From contig JAPDKE010000005.1 of NCBI GenBank assembly GCA_029258725.1, positions 1 to 44,265 of the forward strand: a DNA stretch of 44,265 nucleotides, in the 5' to 3' direction. This document shows, one piece after another, positions 8,476 through 17,120 of this stretch. The stretch is from a bacterium (GTDB lineage: Bacteria > Hydrothermota > UBA3072 > JAPDKE01). Under the pieces are notes generated by a model. That model was not told the origin of the DNA and made no database searches. It was given only the letters and a program-made list of their open reading frames with translations. Position 1 is the stretch's first letter; every line of letters begins with the position of its first letter. The position numbers and the translations under genes are program-made.

Positions 8476-9916
8476 GGTGGTCGTAAATCTCAATCCTTAT
8501 CGGCATTGTTCCGGGAAGGGTATGGGTCGCACAGGAGAAGCACGGGTCGTATGCCCTGAACGCCATCTCTACCATGTTAAGTATCCCCTCATCCACCTTT
8601 CCGTTCTTTATCAGAGCCTTTGCTGCCCTGTTTATGGACATGTGCATTCCCGCATAGTTGAATGCGGTTGCAACAATAAGGTTGAGTTCGGTAACAATAC
8701 CGTTCTCATCTGCCCTGTAGTGATGTATGAGTGAACCTCTTGGTGCCTCCACTCCTCCAATTCCCTCTCCTCTGTAATTCTCAGGATGGGGAATGGCCCT
8801 CACATTGGGATCCGTTATCTCCGGATCTCTTGCAAGTTCAAGAACACGCTCTGCTGCATAGAGTGCCTCTATTGCCCTTGCCCAGTGGAAGGTGAGGGTG
8901 TTGTGAACGGGCTTTCCTCCCATGAACTCAAAGAACTTCTCATAAGCCTCCTGAGCCTTCGGGGTTGCCATTCCATCTGCTGCATTCAGTCTTCCAAGGG
9001 GTGCAGCCCTCATTATTCCTGAATCCTTACCCTCAACAAATCCCTTCCATCCTATATCTTTAAGATAAGGGAACTTGAGATAACTCCAGGGCTCAACATG
9101 CTCCCTTATGTGGTCAAGATAGTCCTCCGGCTTGAACTTCACTATCTCCTTTCCTTCAGGATCAACAACCCTGAATTCTCCCTCATAGAAGTTCACCCTG
9201 TTCCTGTCATCAACCAGCCCTATGTAGTTTGTCTCGTGGTAGTATATCTCCTTGCTCATTATCAGGTCCAGGTATTCCTTATTCTGGAGAATTATCTTGT
9301 CCACAACCTCATCCAGGGTGAAGCAGCAGAAGTCAACAAGCTCCTGCGCCATCTTTTCTATTTCTTTTCTGTCCTCCTCCTTTAGAGGATGAGAGACTCC
9401 TCCGGGAATTGCATAAACCGGATGCGTTGACTTTCCTCCAAGCATATCCTCTATCTTCACTGCATAAGCCCTGTTCTTTATCACCGTCATTCCTATATCC
9501 ATTCCAACCTTCTCAATCACACCAAATATATTCCTCTTCTTCGGGTCTGCCTTCGGTCCAACTATGAAGTCAGGAGCAGGACCCAGTGCATAGAAGTGCT
9601 CAAGATGGGACTCAAGGAAGTGGGCACAGTATCCCATCTCCCTCAGCTTCTTTCCTGCTGGAGGAGGCTCAACTCCAAAAACACCATCGGTTGCCTTTGC
9701 CGATGCTATGTGGTGCGCCCATGGACAGACACCGCAGAGCCTTGTGAGAATCCTGGGAAGCTCCTCAACCGGTCTTCCCTTGCAGAACTCCTCAAATCCC
9801 CTGAGCTCCACTATCTGGAAGTATGTATCATCAACATTTCCCTTATCATCCAGGAATATCACTATTTTTGCGTGTCCCTCAAGCCTTGTTACTGGCTCTA
9901 TTCTTATCTCCTTCAT
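8444..9916 (-). CDS. mvhA: [NiFe]-hydrogenase large subunit, MvhA-like (group 3c)
   Basis: 490 residues from the ATG at 9916, which has AGGAGGTG just upstream; an in-frame start at 9940 is less likely because it precedes that site. The N-terminal L1 motif is C61-G-V-C64-P-W-A-H and the C-terminal L2 motif is DPC459-F-S-C462-A-T-H465, giving four Cys ligands for the Ni-Fe centre. A 25-residue tail follows H465 and should be cleaved on maturation. Relatedness to F420-non-reducing hydrogenase is supported by the MvhG, MvhD and HdrABC neighbours. It oxidises or evolves H2 in the cytoplasm as part of a hydrogenase-Hdr complex. The stop region overlaps the maturation protease gene. Confidence 0.92.
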   Translation of the reverse strand: MKEIRIEPVTRLEGHAKIVIFLDDKGNVDDTYFQIVELRGFEEFCKGRPVEELPRILTRLCGVCPWAHHIASAKATDGVFGVEPPPAGKKLREMGYCAHFLESHLEHFYALGPAPDFIVGPKADPKKRNIFGVIEKVGMDIGMTVIKNRAYAVKIEDMLGGKSTHPVYAIPGGVSHPLKEEDRKEIEKMAQELVDFCCFTLDEVVDKIILQNKEYLDLIMSKEIYYHETNYIGLVDDRNRVNFYEGEFRVVDPEGKEIVKFKPEDYLDHIREHVEPWSYLKFPYLKDIGWKGFVEGKDSGIMRAAPLGRLNAADGMATPKAQEAYEKFFEFMGGKPVHNTLTFHWARAIEALYAAERVLELARDPEITDPNVRAIPHPENYRGEGIGGVEAPRGSLIHHYRADENGIVTELNLIVATAFNYAGMHMSINRAAKALIKNGKVDEGILNMVEMAFRAYDPCFSCATHTLPGTMPIRIEIYDHHGELLEVISR

Positions 9917-9920
9917 CTCT

Positions 9921-10934
9921 TCACCTCCTGTCCTCAACAACCCTCCTCAGGAGGGACCTGGGGAGTGAGAACCTGTAAAAGCATCCAAGCGGGTCCTTTA
10001 TCTGGGATACAAGTTTCTCTATCTCCTCTTCCGATATTTCTATCTCGTCCTCTCTTATACCGAGAATGGAGGCAATTGCAGAGAGCATGGAACCACCCTG
10101 GTCCATCACCCGTGATGTTGGTCCCATGCATCCCCTGCATGGCATGTTTGCCTCAATACAGGGAGCACCGCATCCCGCCCTGGTTGCAGGTCCGAGGCAG
10201 AGTATTCCCTGCTCAAGGAAGCACTTATCAGGATCCGGATTTACCTCTGATATGTATCTTATCCTGTCAACCTTTATGTTCTTCTCCTTACCGGGATTTC
10301 TCGGACACTCGTCGCACAGGGTCTTTTCCTCTGCTATAACCGTTCCCTTTGGCGGAAGCTCCGCCTTCCCCTCAACCCACGCCTTTATGAGTTCAAGTAT
10401 CTGCATGTTCATCTTGTGGGTTGGAGGACATGCAGGGACATAGTAGTCAACATCAACTATATCATCAAGTGCATATACCTCATCAAAGAATTCAGGGAGA
10501 GTGAGGGTCCTTCCCTTCTCGTCCTTCCACTCCGTCTGCGGATATACTCCCTCCGGATTTTCGGTTGAGAAGGTCTTTTTATAGACCGTCTCAAATATCT
10601 TCTCACGGTTGGAAACATTGGCAAGCCCAGGAATTCCTCCCATGTGAGCGCAGGCACCATAGGCAATCAAAACCTGGCACTTTTTCCTCATCACCTCTGC
10701 AAGGTGTGCATTCTCAGAATTCCTGACAGCCCCGTGATAGAGACCTATGGTTATGGACTTGTCGGGCATTGCCTCAAGGTCCTTGTACTTCACATCTATA
10801 AGGGTGGGGGAAAAGACCACATCCGCAATTTCAAGCAGTTCAAAGAGTTTTTCGCTGAAGTTCACCACCGCTATATCACACCCAACGCAACTTGCCCCCC
10901 TCTTCAGGGCAAGGGTTATCTTTTTCTTAGCCAT
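9921..10934 (-). CDS. mvhG: [NiFe]-hydrogenase small subunit, MvhG-like
   Basis: 337 residues. The proximal cluster begins with C16-V-G-C19; further ligands are in IAYGACAHMGG and VPACPPTH. The C-terminal part holds CDECPRNPGK and the run CFLEQGILCLGP/CGAPCIEANMPCRGCMGP for the medial and distal [4Fe-4S] clusters. There is no twin-arginine signal, so it is cytoplasmic. It passes electrons from MvhA to MvhD. The start overlaps the mvhD stop by 8 nt, with GGAGGTAAGG upstream, and mvhA follows 4 nt after its stop, consistent with stoichiometric expression. Confidence 0.92.
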   Translation of the reverse strand: MAKKKITLALKRGASCVGCDIAVVNFSEKLFELLEIADVVFSPTLIDVKYKDLEAMPDKSITIGLYHGAVRNSENAHLAEVMRKKCQVLIAYGACAHMGGIPGLANVSNREKIFETVYKKTFSTENPEGVYPQTEWKDEKGRTLTLPEFFDEVYALDDIVDVDYYVPACPPTHKMNMQILELIKAWVEGKAELPPKGTVIAEEKTLCDECPRNPGKEKNIKVDRIRYISEVNPDPDKCFLEQGILCLGPATRAGCGAPCIEANMPCRGCMGPTSRVMDQGGSMLSAIASILGIREDEIEISEEEIEKLVSQIKDPLGCFYRFSLPRSLLRRVVEDRR

Positions 10935-11361
10935 GTTTCCTTACCTCCTTCTTTATCTGCCTGTAAGGGCTTGGCCCCAGTTTCTTTATCTCATCCACAA
11001 ACTCCCTTATCACCTCTGCAAACTTCTGCCCTTCTCCTGCGGATATCCACTCAAGCCTGAACCTCTTCGGATTGAGCCCGAACTGCTGGAGAAGGAGTTT
11101 CAGGAGTGCCATCCTTCTTCTTGTCCGGTAGTTTCCACCGATGTAGTGGCAGTCACCCGGATGACATCCCGCAACCATCACCCCGTCCGCTCCGCGCTGG
11201 AAGGCTCTCAGAACAAACTCAGGGTCAACCCTTGCAGAGCACATTACCCTTATTATCCTGAAGTCCGGGGGCATCTGAAGCCTGGAGACACCTGCAAGGT
11301 CTGCCCCCGCATAACTGCACCAGTTACATGTAAAAACTATGATTTTTGGTCTCCACTCCAT
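10927..11361 (-). CDS. mvhD: MvhD-like [2Fe-2S] electron-transfer subunit (copy 1, short form)
   Basis: 144 residues, the normal MvhD length. The five family cysteines are present: C12, C15 (TCNWCSYAGAD), C41 (VMCSARVDP), C66 and C71 (GCHPGDCHY). MvhD binds a [2Fe-2S] cluster and bridges MvhG to HdrA. Lying between hdrA and mvhG, it is the better candidate for the classical bridge. A strong AAGGAGGAGAGG precedes the ATG at 11361. A second, longer MvhD-like gene sits on the other side of hdrA. Confidence 0.9.
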   Translation of the reverse strand: MEWRPKIIVFTCNWCSYAGADLAGVSRLQMPPDFRIIRVMCSARVDPEFVLRAFQRGADGVMVAGCHPGDCHYIGGNYRTRRRMALLKLLLQQFGLNPKRFRLEWISAGEGQKFAEVIREFVDEIKKLGPSPYRQIKKEVRKHG

Positions 11362-11372
11362 TCCTCTCCTCC

Positions 11373-14300
11373 TTACTCTTCAAGTGCGGCATCTATCATT
11401 GCATATATCTGGTCGGATGTGAATCCTTTCTGTTCCATGGCACCGGATGGACATGCTGCTATACATCCACCACATCCCTTACAGAGCGCCTCGTTAACCT
11501 TTGCAAGTTTTATCTCTTTATCATCAACAACCTCAGTTACTATCTCAATTGCACCAAACTCGCACACTCCCTCACATATTCCACATCCATCACACAGGTC
11601 TTCGTTGACAGCAGCAATCTTGGGCTCTGCTTTGTATTTCTCCTTGGAAAGGACCGTCTGTGCCCTTGCTGCCGCCGCCTGAGCCTGTGCAATGGTCTCC
11701 TCTATATGCTTGGGGGAGTGAGCAAGCCCACAGAGGAAGACACCCTCGGTGGCAAAGTCAACGGGCCTGAGCTTGACATGTGCCTCAAGGAAGAATCCAT
11801 CCTCATTGAGAGGAACCTTGAAGAACTTGGAGAGTTCCTCGTTGTTTTCTCTTGACGCAACAATACCTGCGGAGAGAACAAGGAGGTCAACCGGTATCTC
11901 AACAGTGTCTCCCAGGAGTTCATCATAAACAGAGACAACCAGCTCTTTCCCCTTCTTCTTCACCTGAGGTGGCTTCTCCTCATCGTATCTTATAAACACG
12001 CATCCCTTCTCCCTGAGTTCGTTGTAGAACTTCTCCCTGAATCCGTATGTCCTCATGTCCCTGAAGAGAATGTAAATCTCTGCCTCTGGATTCTCATCAA
12101 GGATGCGGTTGGCATTCTTTACTGCCTGGGTGCAGCATATCCTGGAACAATATGGATGCTCATCATTTCTGGAGCCCACACACTGTATCATAACCACCCT
12201 TCCGAGTTTCTTCGGGTCTATTTCTCCCTTTGCAATCTTCTCTTCAAATTCTGCCTGGGTGAGAACCCTCTTATCCTCTCCGTACATGTATTCCTTAGGT
12301 ATGTATTTATCCGCACCCGTTGCTATTATTGCAACTCCATGTTCAAGAACAACCTCACCCTCGGGAGTCTCCAGGGTGGTCTTGAAATTACCAACAAATC
12401 CCTCAACCTTTTTTATCTGTGAATTGAGATATACCTTTATCCTGGGTTCAAGCTCTACCTGATTTATGAGGGATGCAAGGAAGGACTGAATATCCGGGGA
12501 CCAGTTTGTGTAATAGATGCCTCTGAGATGACCTCCCAGATGCTCTGACTTTTCAACGAGATATACCTCGTATCCTCCCCTTGCTATTTCAAGTGCTGCA
12601 ACCATTCCCGCAAGCCCACCACCTATGACCAGTGCGCGCTGGGTTATGTCAAGGTAAAATTCCTCAAGCGGGAAGAGCTTTGCGGCCTTTGCAACCGCCA
12701 TTCTCACCAGGTCCTTTGCCTTCTGGGTTGCCGCCTCCTTATCATGCATGTGTATCCAGGAGCACTGCTCCCTGATGTTCGCCATCTCAAAGAGGTATGG
12801 ATTGAGCCCTGCCTCCCTGAGGGTTTCCTGGAAGAGGGGCTCATGTGTCCTGGGTGTACAGGACGCAACCACAACCCGGTTGAGTTTCTCACGCTCTATT
12901 ATCTCCTTTATCCTGTTCTGGGTATCCTGGGAGCATGTGTAGAGGTTATCCTCCGCATAGACAACGTAGGGAAGCGTCTTAGCATACTCAACAACCTCCT
13001 TCACATTCACATACGCCCCTATGTTTATGCCGCAGTGGCATATAAATACGCCTATTCTCGGCTCCTCTCCCGAGACATCCCTCTCAGGAGGATACTCCTT
13101 CTTCTTTATCTGTGTCCCTCTCACATTCCTGAGCAATGCTGCAATCCTTGCAACAGCACCACTTCCCTGGGTTACGGATTCAGGAATATCCTTGGGTCCC
13201 TGGAATGCTCCCGCAACAAATATCCCCTCCTTTGATGTCTCAAGCGGGGAGCGGAAGAGTGTATCAACAAATCCATAGGGGTTGAGTTCTATTCCAAGTT
13301 TCTGTGCGAGTTTCTCAAAGTTCCTTGGAGGTGTCAGACCGACCGAGAGAACAACCAGGTCAAATCTCTCCTCTTTGAGTTTTCCATTCTCTTCATACTT
13401 TATAATGAGGTCCTTTGTCTCCGGATCCTCTCTCACCTCTGACACCCTGCACCTTATGAATCTTACTCCCTGGTTCTTCTTCGCATTCTGATAGTACTGC
13501 TCAAATCCCTTACCATAGCACCTCATATCCATCATGAATATCGTGGGCTCTATGTCCGCCTCATGCTCTTTGGTCATCACAGCCTGCTTTATCGCATACA
13601 TGCAGCATACCGACGAACAGTACTCCCTTCCATCCTTTATATCCCTTGAGCCAACACACTGTATCCATGCTATGCGCTTCGGTATCTTTCCATCAGAAGG
13701 TCTCTGCACGTGTCCCTGGAAGGGTCCGGATGCGGAAAGGATTCTCTCATACTGCATGGATGTAACCACATTTTCATATCTTCCGTATCCATACTCCGGC
13801 TTTCCTGTGGGGTCATAGGGGGTGAATCCGGGAACGAGAAGGATTGCACCAACATGGAGCGTTTCTGTTTTTTCTTTGTCGTCATACTTTATAGCCCTTG
13901 CAAGACAGAGATTTTCACAGAGTCCGCATCCTATACATGCATCTCTATCTATAACATAGCTTCTGGGAACCGCCTGAGGATACTTGACATACACTCCTTC
14001 CCTCAGGTCCAGTCCCTCATTGTATTCATTTATGGCCCTTACCGGACAGTTCCTTGCACACTCACCACATCCGGTACATTTCTCAGGGTCTATGTATCTC
14101 GGATACTGCTTTATCACGACCTCAAAGTTTCCCGCCTCCCCTCTCACCTCCTCTATCTCCGCCATAGTGATTATGTCTATGTTCAGGTCCCTTCCACACT
14201 CAACCAATTTGGGAGCCATGATACACATGGAGCAGTCGTTGGTGGGGAAGGTCTTGTCAAGCTGGGCCATAACACCGCCAATTGCAGTGGAACTCTCAAG

Positions 14301-14444
14301 CATGTAGACATGGAAGCCATTCTGGACCAGGTCAAGGGCTGCCTGCATCCCTGCAATGCCACCACCAACGACAAGAACAGAACCAACCTCTTTTCTTGCA
14401 GTTACAGGTTTTCCTTTTAGCGTTCTGAATCTATCCTTTACCAT
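11373..14444 (-). CDS. hdrA: Double-module HdrA-like flavoprotein (bifurcating core)
   Basis: 1023 residues, versus about 650 for methanogen HdrA. Module 1 has the FAD loop GGGIAG (27-32), the HdrA motif DKTFPTNDCSMC (C71, C74, with C83 following), and two ferredoxin motifs (C123-C133 and C170-C180). The HdrA linker CHCG (470) and SCTPRTHEPLF (529-538) leads to module 2, whose second FAD loop GGGLAG is at 608-613. The C-terminus has two more [4Fe-4S] motifs (C951-C961 and C988-C998). In methanogens the HdrA FAD is the bifurcation site that splits electrons between ferredoxin and the HdrB disulfide. Module 2 lacks the DKTFPT...CSxC segment, so the flavins may have different jobs. The ribosome site is GAGGTGAGGG. 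Confidence 0.88.
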   Translation of the reverse strand: MVKDRFRTLKGKPVTARKEVGSVLVVGGGIAGMQAALDLVQNGFHVYMLESSTAIGGVMAQLDKTFPTNDCSMCIMAPKLVECGRDLNIDIITMAEIEEVRGEAGNFEVVIKQYPRYIDPEKCTGCGECARNCPVRAINEYNEGLDLREGVYVKYPQAVPRSYVIDRDACIGCGLCENLCLARAIKYDDKEKTETLHVGAILLVPGFTPYDPTGKPEYGYGRYENVVTSMQYERILSASGPFQGHVQRPSDGKIPKRIAWIQCVGSRDIKDGREYCSSVCCMYAIKQAVMTKEHEADIEPTIFMMDMRCYGKGFEQYYQNAKKNQGVRFIRCRVSEVREDPETKDLIIKYEENGKLKEERFDLVVLSVGLTPPRNFEKLAQKLGIELNPYGFVDTLFRSPLETSKEGIFVAGAFQGPKDIPESVTQGSGAVARIAALLRNVRGTQIKKKEYPPERDVSGEEPRIGVFICHCGINIGAYVNVKEVVEYAKTLPYVVYAEDNLYTCSQDTQNRIKEIIEREKLNRVVVASCTPRTHEPLFQETLREAGLNPYLFEMANIREQCSWIHMHDKEAATQKAKDLVRMAVAKAAKLFPLEEFYLDITQRALVIGGGLAGMVAALEIARGGYEVYLVEKSEHLGGHLRGIYYTNWSPDIQSFLASLINQVELEPRIKVYLNSQIKKVEGFVGNFKTTLETPEGEVVLEHGVAIIATGADKYIPKEYMYGEDKRVLTQAEFEEKIAKGEIDPKKLGRVVMIQCVGSRNDEHPYCSRICCTQAVKNANRILDENPEAEIYILFRDMRTYGFREKFYNELREKGCVFIRYDEEKPPQVKKKGKELVVSVYDELLGDTVEIPVDLLVLSAGIVASRENNEELSKFFKVPLNEDGFFLEAHVKLRPVDFATEGVFLCGLAHSPKHIEETIAQAQAAAARAQTVLSKEKYKAEPKIAAVNEDLCDGCGICEGVCEFGAIEIVTEVVDDKEIKLAKVNEALCKGCGGCIAACPSGAMEQKGFTSDQIYAMIDAALEE

Positions 14445-14447
14445 CCC

Positions 14448-15221
14448 TCACCTCGCTTTTATGGTTGCCTGATATTTTGGTGCTCTATCTTCCCACCCAA
14501 CAAGTTCTATCTTTGCCTTGCGCTTCATTTCCACAATTGCGGAGAATATCTCCCTGGGACTCTTTCCTATAACCTTTGAAAGCTCAACCGGTGTCATGGG
14601 CTTATCCTTGGTATAGTATGCAATCTGGGCAATAAGGAACTGGTCTTCCAGTCTCCTTTCAAGAATTTTCTGGAAGTCCTCCTCAGGATAGGGTTCTCCA
14701 TAAACGTTCTCAAGAGTAACAAGTGTCCATTCTCTTCCAACAAGCCACTTTATATCCTCATCAAGAAGGGTGAGGTCTATTATCTCCCATATGTAACCCA
14801 GTTCTTCCTTTTTCTTTCCTATCTCCTCACCGATGGGACCGAGTTTTTTCACGTAGTCCCGGTATTCTTCATACACCTGGAGAATTTCGGTATCGGACTC
14901 AAGGTTAAGTCTCACCCTGTCAGGATTTATTCCAAACATGGAGAGGACGTAACGATATGCCTTCACAACCCTCTCCGCCTGATAGTTTCCTGTCCTGTAG
15001 TTACAGTCCCCCTTCCTGCAGCCCATTATGAGTACTCCATCAGCACCTTTTCTGAATGAGTAGGTGATGAGTTCAGGGTTTACCCTTCCAGAACATGTAA
15101 CCCTTATGAAGTTTGCCTTTTTTGGGAAAAAGAGGCGTGTGAGTCCGATGAAGTCTGCTGCCTGGAGGGAACACCAGTCACATACAAATGGAACAATAAG
15201 GGGATTGAATTCGTTCTTCAT
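14448..15221 (-). CDS. Extended MvhD-like subunit (copy 2) with extra C-terminal domain
   Basis: 257 residues. Residues 1-140 align with MvhD and keep all five cysteines (C14, C17, C43, C68, C73: VCDWCSLQAAD, VTCSGRVNP, GCRKGDCNY). Residues about 145-257 are an added domain: two helices rich in charged residues, then a stretch around 195-250 (KPMTPVELSKVIGKSPREIFSAIVEMKRKAKIELV, read in overlapping parts) that has the look of a winged-helix or small helical docking module. The function of the extension is unknown; it could anchor the NAD(P) flavoproteins or the ferredoxin encoded just upstream. The start overlaps the ferredoxin stop by 4 nt, and hdrA begins 3 nt after its end. Confidence 0.85.
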   Translation of the reverse strand: MKNEFNPLIVPFVCDWCSLQAADFIGLTRLFFPKKANFIRVTCSGRVNPELITYSFRKGADGVLIMGCRKGDCNYRTGNYQAERVVKAYRYVLSMFGINPDRVRLNLESDTEILQVYEEYRDYVKKLGPIGEEIGKKKEELGYIWEIIDLTLLDEDIKWLVGREWTLVTLENVYGEPYPEEDFQKILERRLEDQFLIAQIAYYTKDKPMTPVELSKVIGKSPREIFSAIVEMKRKAKIELVGWEDRAPKYQATIKAR

Positions 15222-15880
15222 CTGGATACCTCCACGAGTTTGTCCACGGTTTCAAATGCCTTTTCATCCGTAAAGTAGTTCATGGTTATTGCATCCCTGG
15301 GACATGAGGCTGCACATATTCCACATCCCCTGCAGAGGTCCTTGTTTATCACTGCCTTTCTTCCCTTCTCGGTTTCCTCAAGCCTTATCGCACCCCTGAG
15401 ACAGAGGGACTCACACAGACCGCACCCGATACAGCGGTCATGGTTCACCTCGTAAACCTCCTCAAATACAAGAACCTCATTTGGACATGCCTGGACGCAT
15501 GCAGGAGGTCTCTCCATCATGCACTTATCACACTTGAGAACCCTGTGCCCCTCAACATCCGCAAGGATTGCACCGTAGGAGCACATCTTGAGGCAGGTCC
15601 AGCATCCAACGCACTTGTCATAATCAACCAGAACCATTCCTGTTTCAGGGTCCCTGTGCATTGCACCGGTGATACATGCAAAGAGGCATGTCGGGTCCTC
15701 ACAGTGCCTGCACTGGATGGGCATGGGTTTCGTCCCACCCATGGACACACCGACATGCATCCTCCTTGCAGTCAGGATAAGTTCCTCATCCTTCCCCCTC
15801 CCCTCCTCCTTATGTTTCTCTGCACATGCAACCTCGCATGCCCTGCATCCAACACACTTGTCTATTTCTGCAAGTATCAT
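15218..15880 (-). CDS. Six-cluster ferredoxin-like electron transfer protein
   Basis: 220 residues from the ATG at 15880, which has GAGGAGGT 4 nt upstream; the frame opens further 5' but without a site. Six four-cysteine groups are visible in order: CVGCRACEVAC, CRHCEDPTCLFAC, CVGCWTCLKMC, CDKCMMERPPACVQAC, CIGCGLCESLC and CRGCGICAASC. The first four follow the DmsB/HycB/CooF four-cluster layout and the last two are a typical 2[4Fe-4S] ferredoxin, implying up to six [4Fe-4S] clusters. It lies between the NAD(P)H-type flavoproteins and the Mvh/Hdr subunits, so it is a natural electron wire between them. Cytoplasmic; no signal peptide. Confidence 0.85.
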   Translation of the reverse strand: MILAEIDKCVGCRACEVACAEKHKEEGRGKDEELILTARRMHVGVSMGGTKPMPIQCRHCEDPTCLFACITGAMHRDPETGMVLVDYDKCVGCWTCLKMCSYGAILADVEGHRVLKCDKCMMERPPACVQACPNEVLVFEEVYEVNHDRCIGCGLCESLCLRGAIRLEETEKGRKAVINKDLCRGCGICAASCPRDAITMNYFTDEKAFETVDKLVEVSR

Positions 15881-15890
15881 GCCGACCTCC

Positions 15891-17111
15891 TCAGTATATG
15901 AAAGTGGCCTTATCCTCAAGAAGGGAGGACTTTATATTCTCAACATCTATTCTTCTCCTTAAAAGCCTGTTGAGTCCTCCCACATTCACCGTTCTCCCAA
16001 TGATAGCAGCACCCCTTATTCTTCCGTTCTCAAGAATTATCCTCTGGTATATGTTGCGCTTTATATCCCTCTCCACAATCACCTTATATCCTTCCTTAAC
16101 CGTTTTAACATCGCCCATCACAATACAGGAAACCCCCTCAAAATCCAAGGAATTCATCCGGTGTGCACCTATGTATTCTTTCCTGAAGCCCGCCATGTTG
16201 AGACCCGCATAGTGCCCCTGCTCACTCGCCCTGGGCCATACCGCAACGGTATTGCTTCCACCGGTGAGAATGTCATAGGATTCGGCAACATCCCCTGCTG
16301 CGTAAACATCGGGGACAGAGGTCTGCATGTACCCGTCCACTATTATTCCAACATTTGCCCTTATCTTCCTTCTATCTATGAAGTCAAGGGCAGGGGTAAC
16401 TCCCTTTCCTATAATAACAAGGTCAGCAGGCAGTTCATCTCCGTTGTCCAGAATTGCCTTCTTCACAAACCCATTCCCCCTGAATTCAACAACACTCGTT
16501 CTCGTCATGAGTTTCACACCGGATTCAACGAGTTTGCGCTCAAGGAGAGAGGCTGACTCCGCATCAAGAACCTGGGACATAACATGGGGGGAGGAAACAA
16601 GAACGCTCACCTCAATCCCGCTGTGATGTGCAAGGGAAAGAGCGGCTTTGAGTCCAAGTGGTCCTCCTCCAAGTATGAGTGCATGTTTCACACGGGGAAG
16701 GATTTTCATTATCTTCTCAACATAAACAAGGCTTGTGAGATAGTAAATCCCCTCAAGGTCAAGCCCCTTTATCTTCGGCTCTCTGGGCTTCCCACCGGTT
16801 GCTATGAGCAGTTTATCGTATGCAACCCTTCTTCCACTTGCAAGGACAACAAGTTTTCTGTCCACATCTATTTCTATCACGGGTTCTCCAAGGATGGGTT
16901 TTACACCATAGGTATCGTAGAAATCAGGGGGTCTGAAGAATACATCCTCATATTTTATGGTTCCACCTATGATGAATGGAAGGAGAGGTTTTGAATAGGG
17001 TCTGTATGGTTCTCCGTTTATGTTTACTATCTCTCCCTCCATATCAACCTTTCTTATTGCCTCAATCGCTGATACTCCAGCAGGTCCATTTCCTATGATT
17101 ACATACCTCAT
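15891..17111 (-). CDS. FAD/NAD(P)-dependent oxidoreductase (paralog B, NirB/rubredoxin-reductase type)
   Basis: 406 residues from the ATG at 17111, preceded by GAGAGGTGG; the GTG at 17117 is an alternative start. FAD-binding VIIGNGPAGVSAIEAIRK lies at the N-terminus, the second dinucleotide fold ALILGGGPLGLKAAL near residue 145, and the FAD-contact motif YAAGDVAES near 280. The region EPYRPYSKPLLPF replaces the redox-active cysteine found in CoA-disulfide reductases and NADH oxidases, so it resembles NirB/rubredoxin-reductase-type proteins passing electrons to a partner. At the end of the second strand of the nucleotide fold it has VLVSSPH where paralog A has VVEIAER, which could mean NADP(H) rather than NAD(H). 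It is 10 nt upstream of the ferredoxin gene. Confidence 0.82.
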   Translation of the reverse strand: MRYVIIGNGPAGVSAIEAIRKVDMEGEIVNINGEPYRPYSKPLLPFIIGGTIKYEDVFFRPPDFYDTYGVKPILGEPVIEIDVDRKLVVLASGRRVAYDKLLIATGGKPREPKIKGLDLEGIYYLTSLVYVEKIMKILPRVKHALILGGGPLGLKAALSLAHHSGIEVSVLVSSPHVMSQVLDAESASLLERKLVESGVKLMTRTSVVEFRGNGFVKKAILDNGDELPADLVIIGKGVTPALDFIDRRKIRANVGIIVDGYMQTSVPDVYAAGDVAESYDILTGGSNTVAVWPRASEQGHYAGLNMAGFRKEYIGAHRMNSLDFEGVSCIVMGDVKTVKEGYKVIVERDIKRNIYQRIILENGRIRGAAIIGRTVNVGGLNRLLRRRIDVENIKSSLLEDKATFIY

Positions 17112-17120
17112 ACCCACCTC

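Noticed and set aside
10747-11682. A 311-codon open frame on the plus strand across mvhG, mvhD and hdrA
   Set aside because: It crosses three well-supported genes on the other strand and is Ser/Pro/His-rich, typical of a mirror frame.
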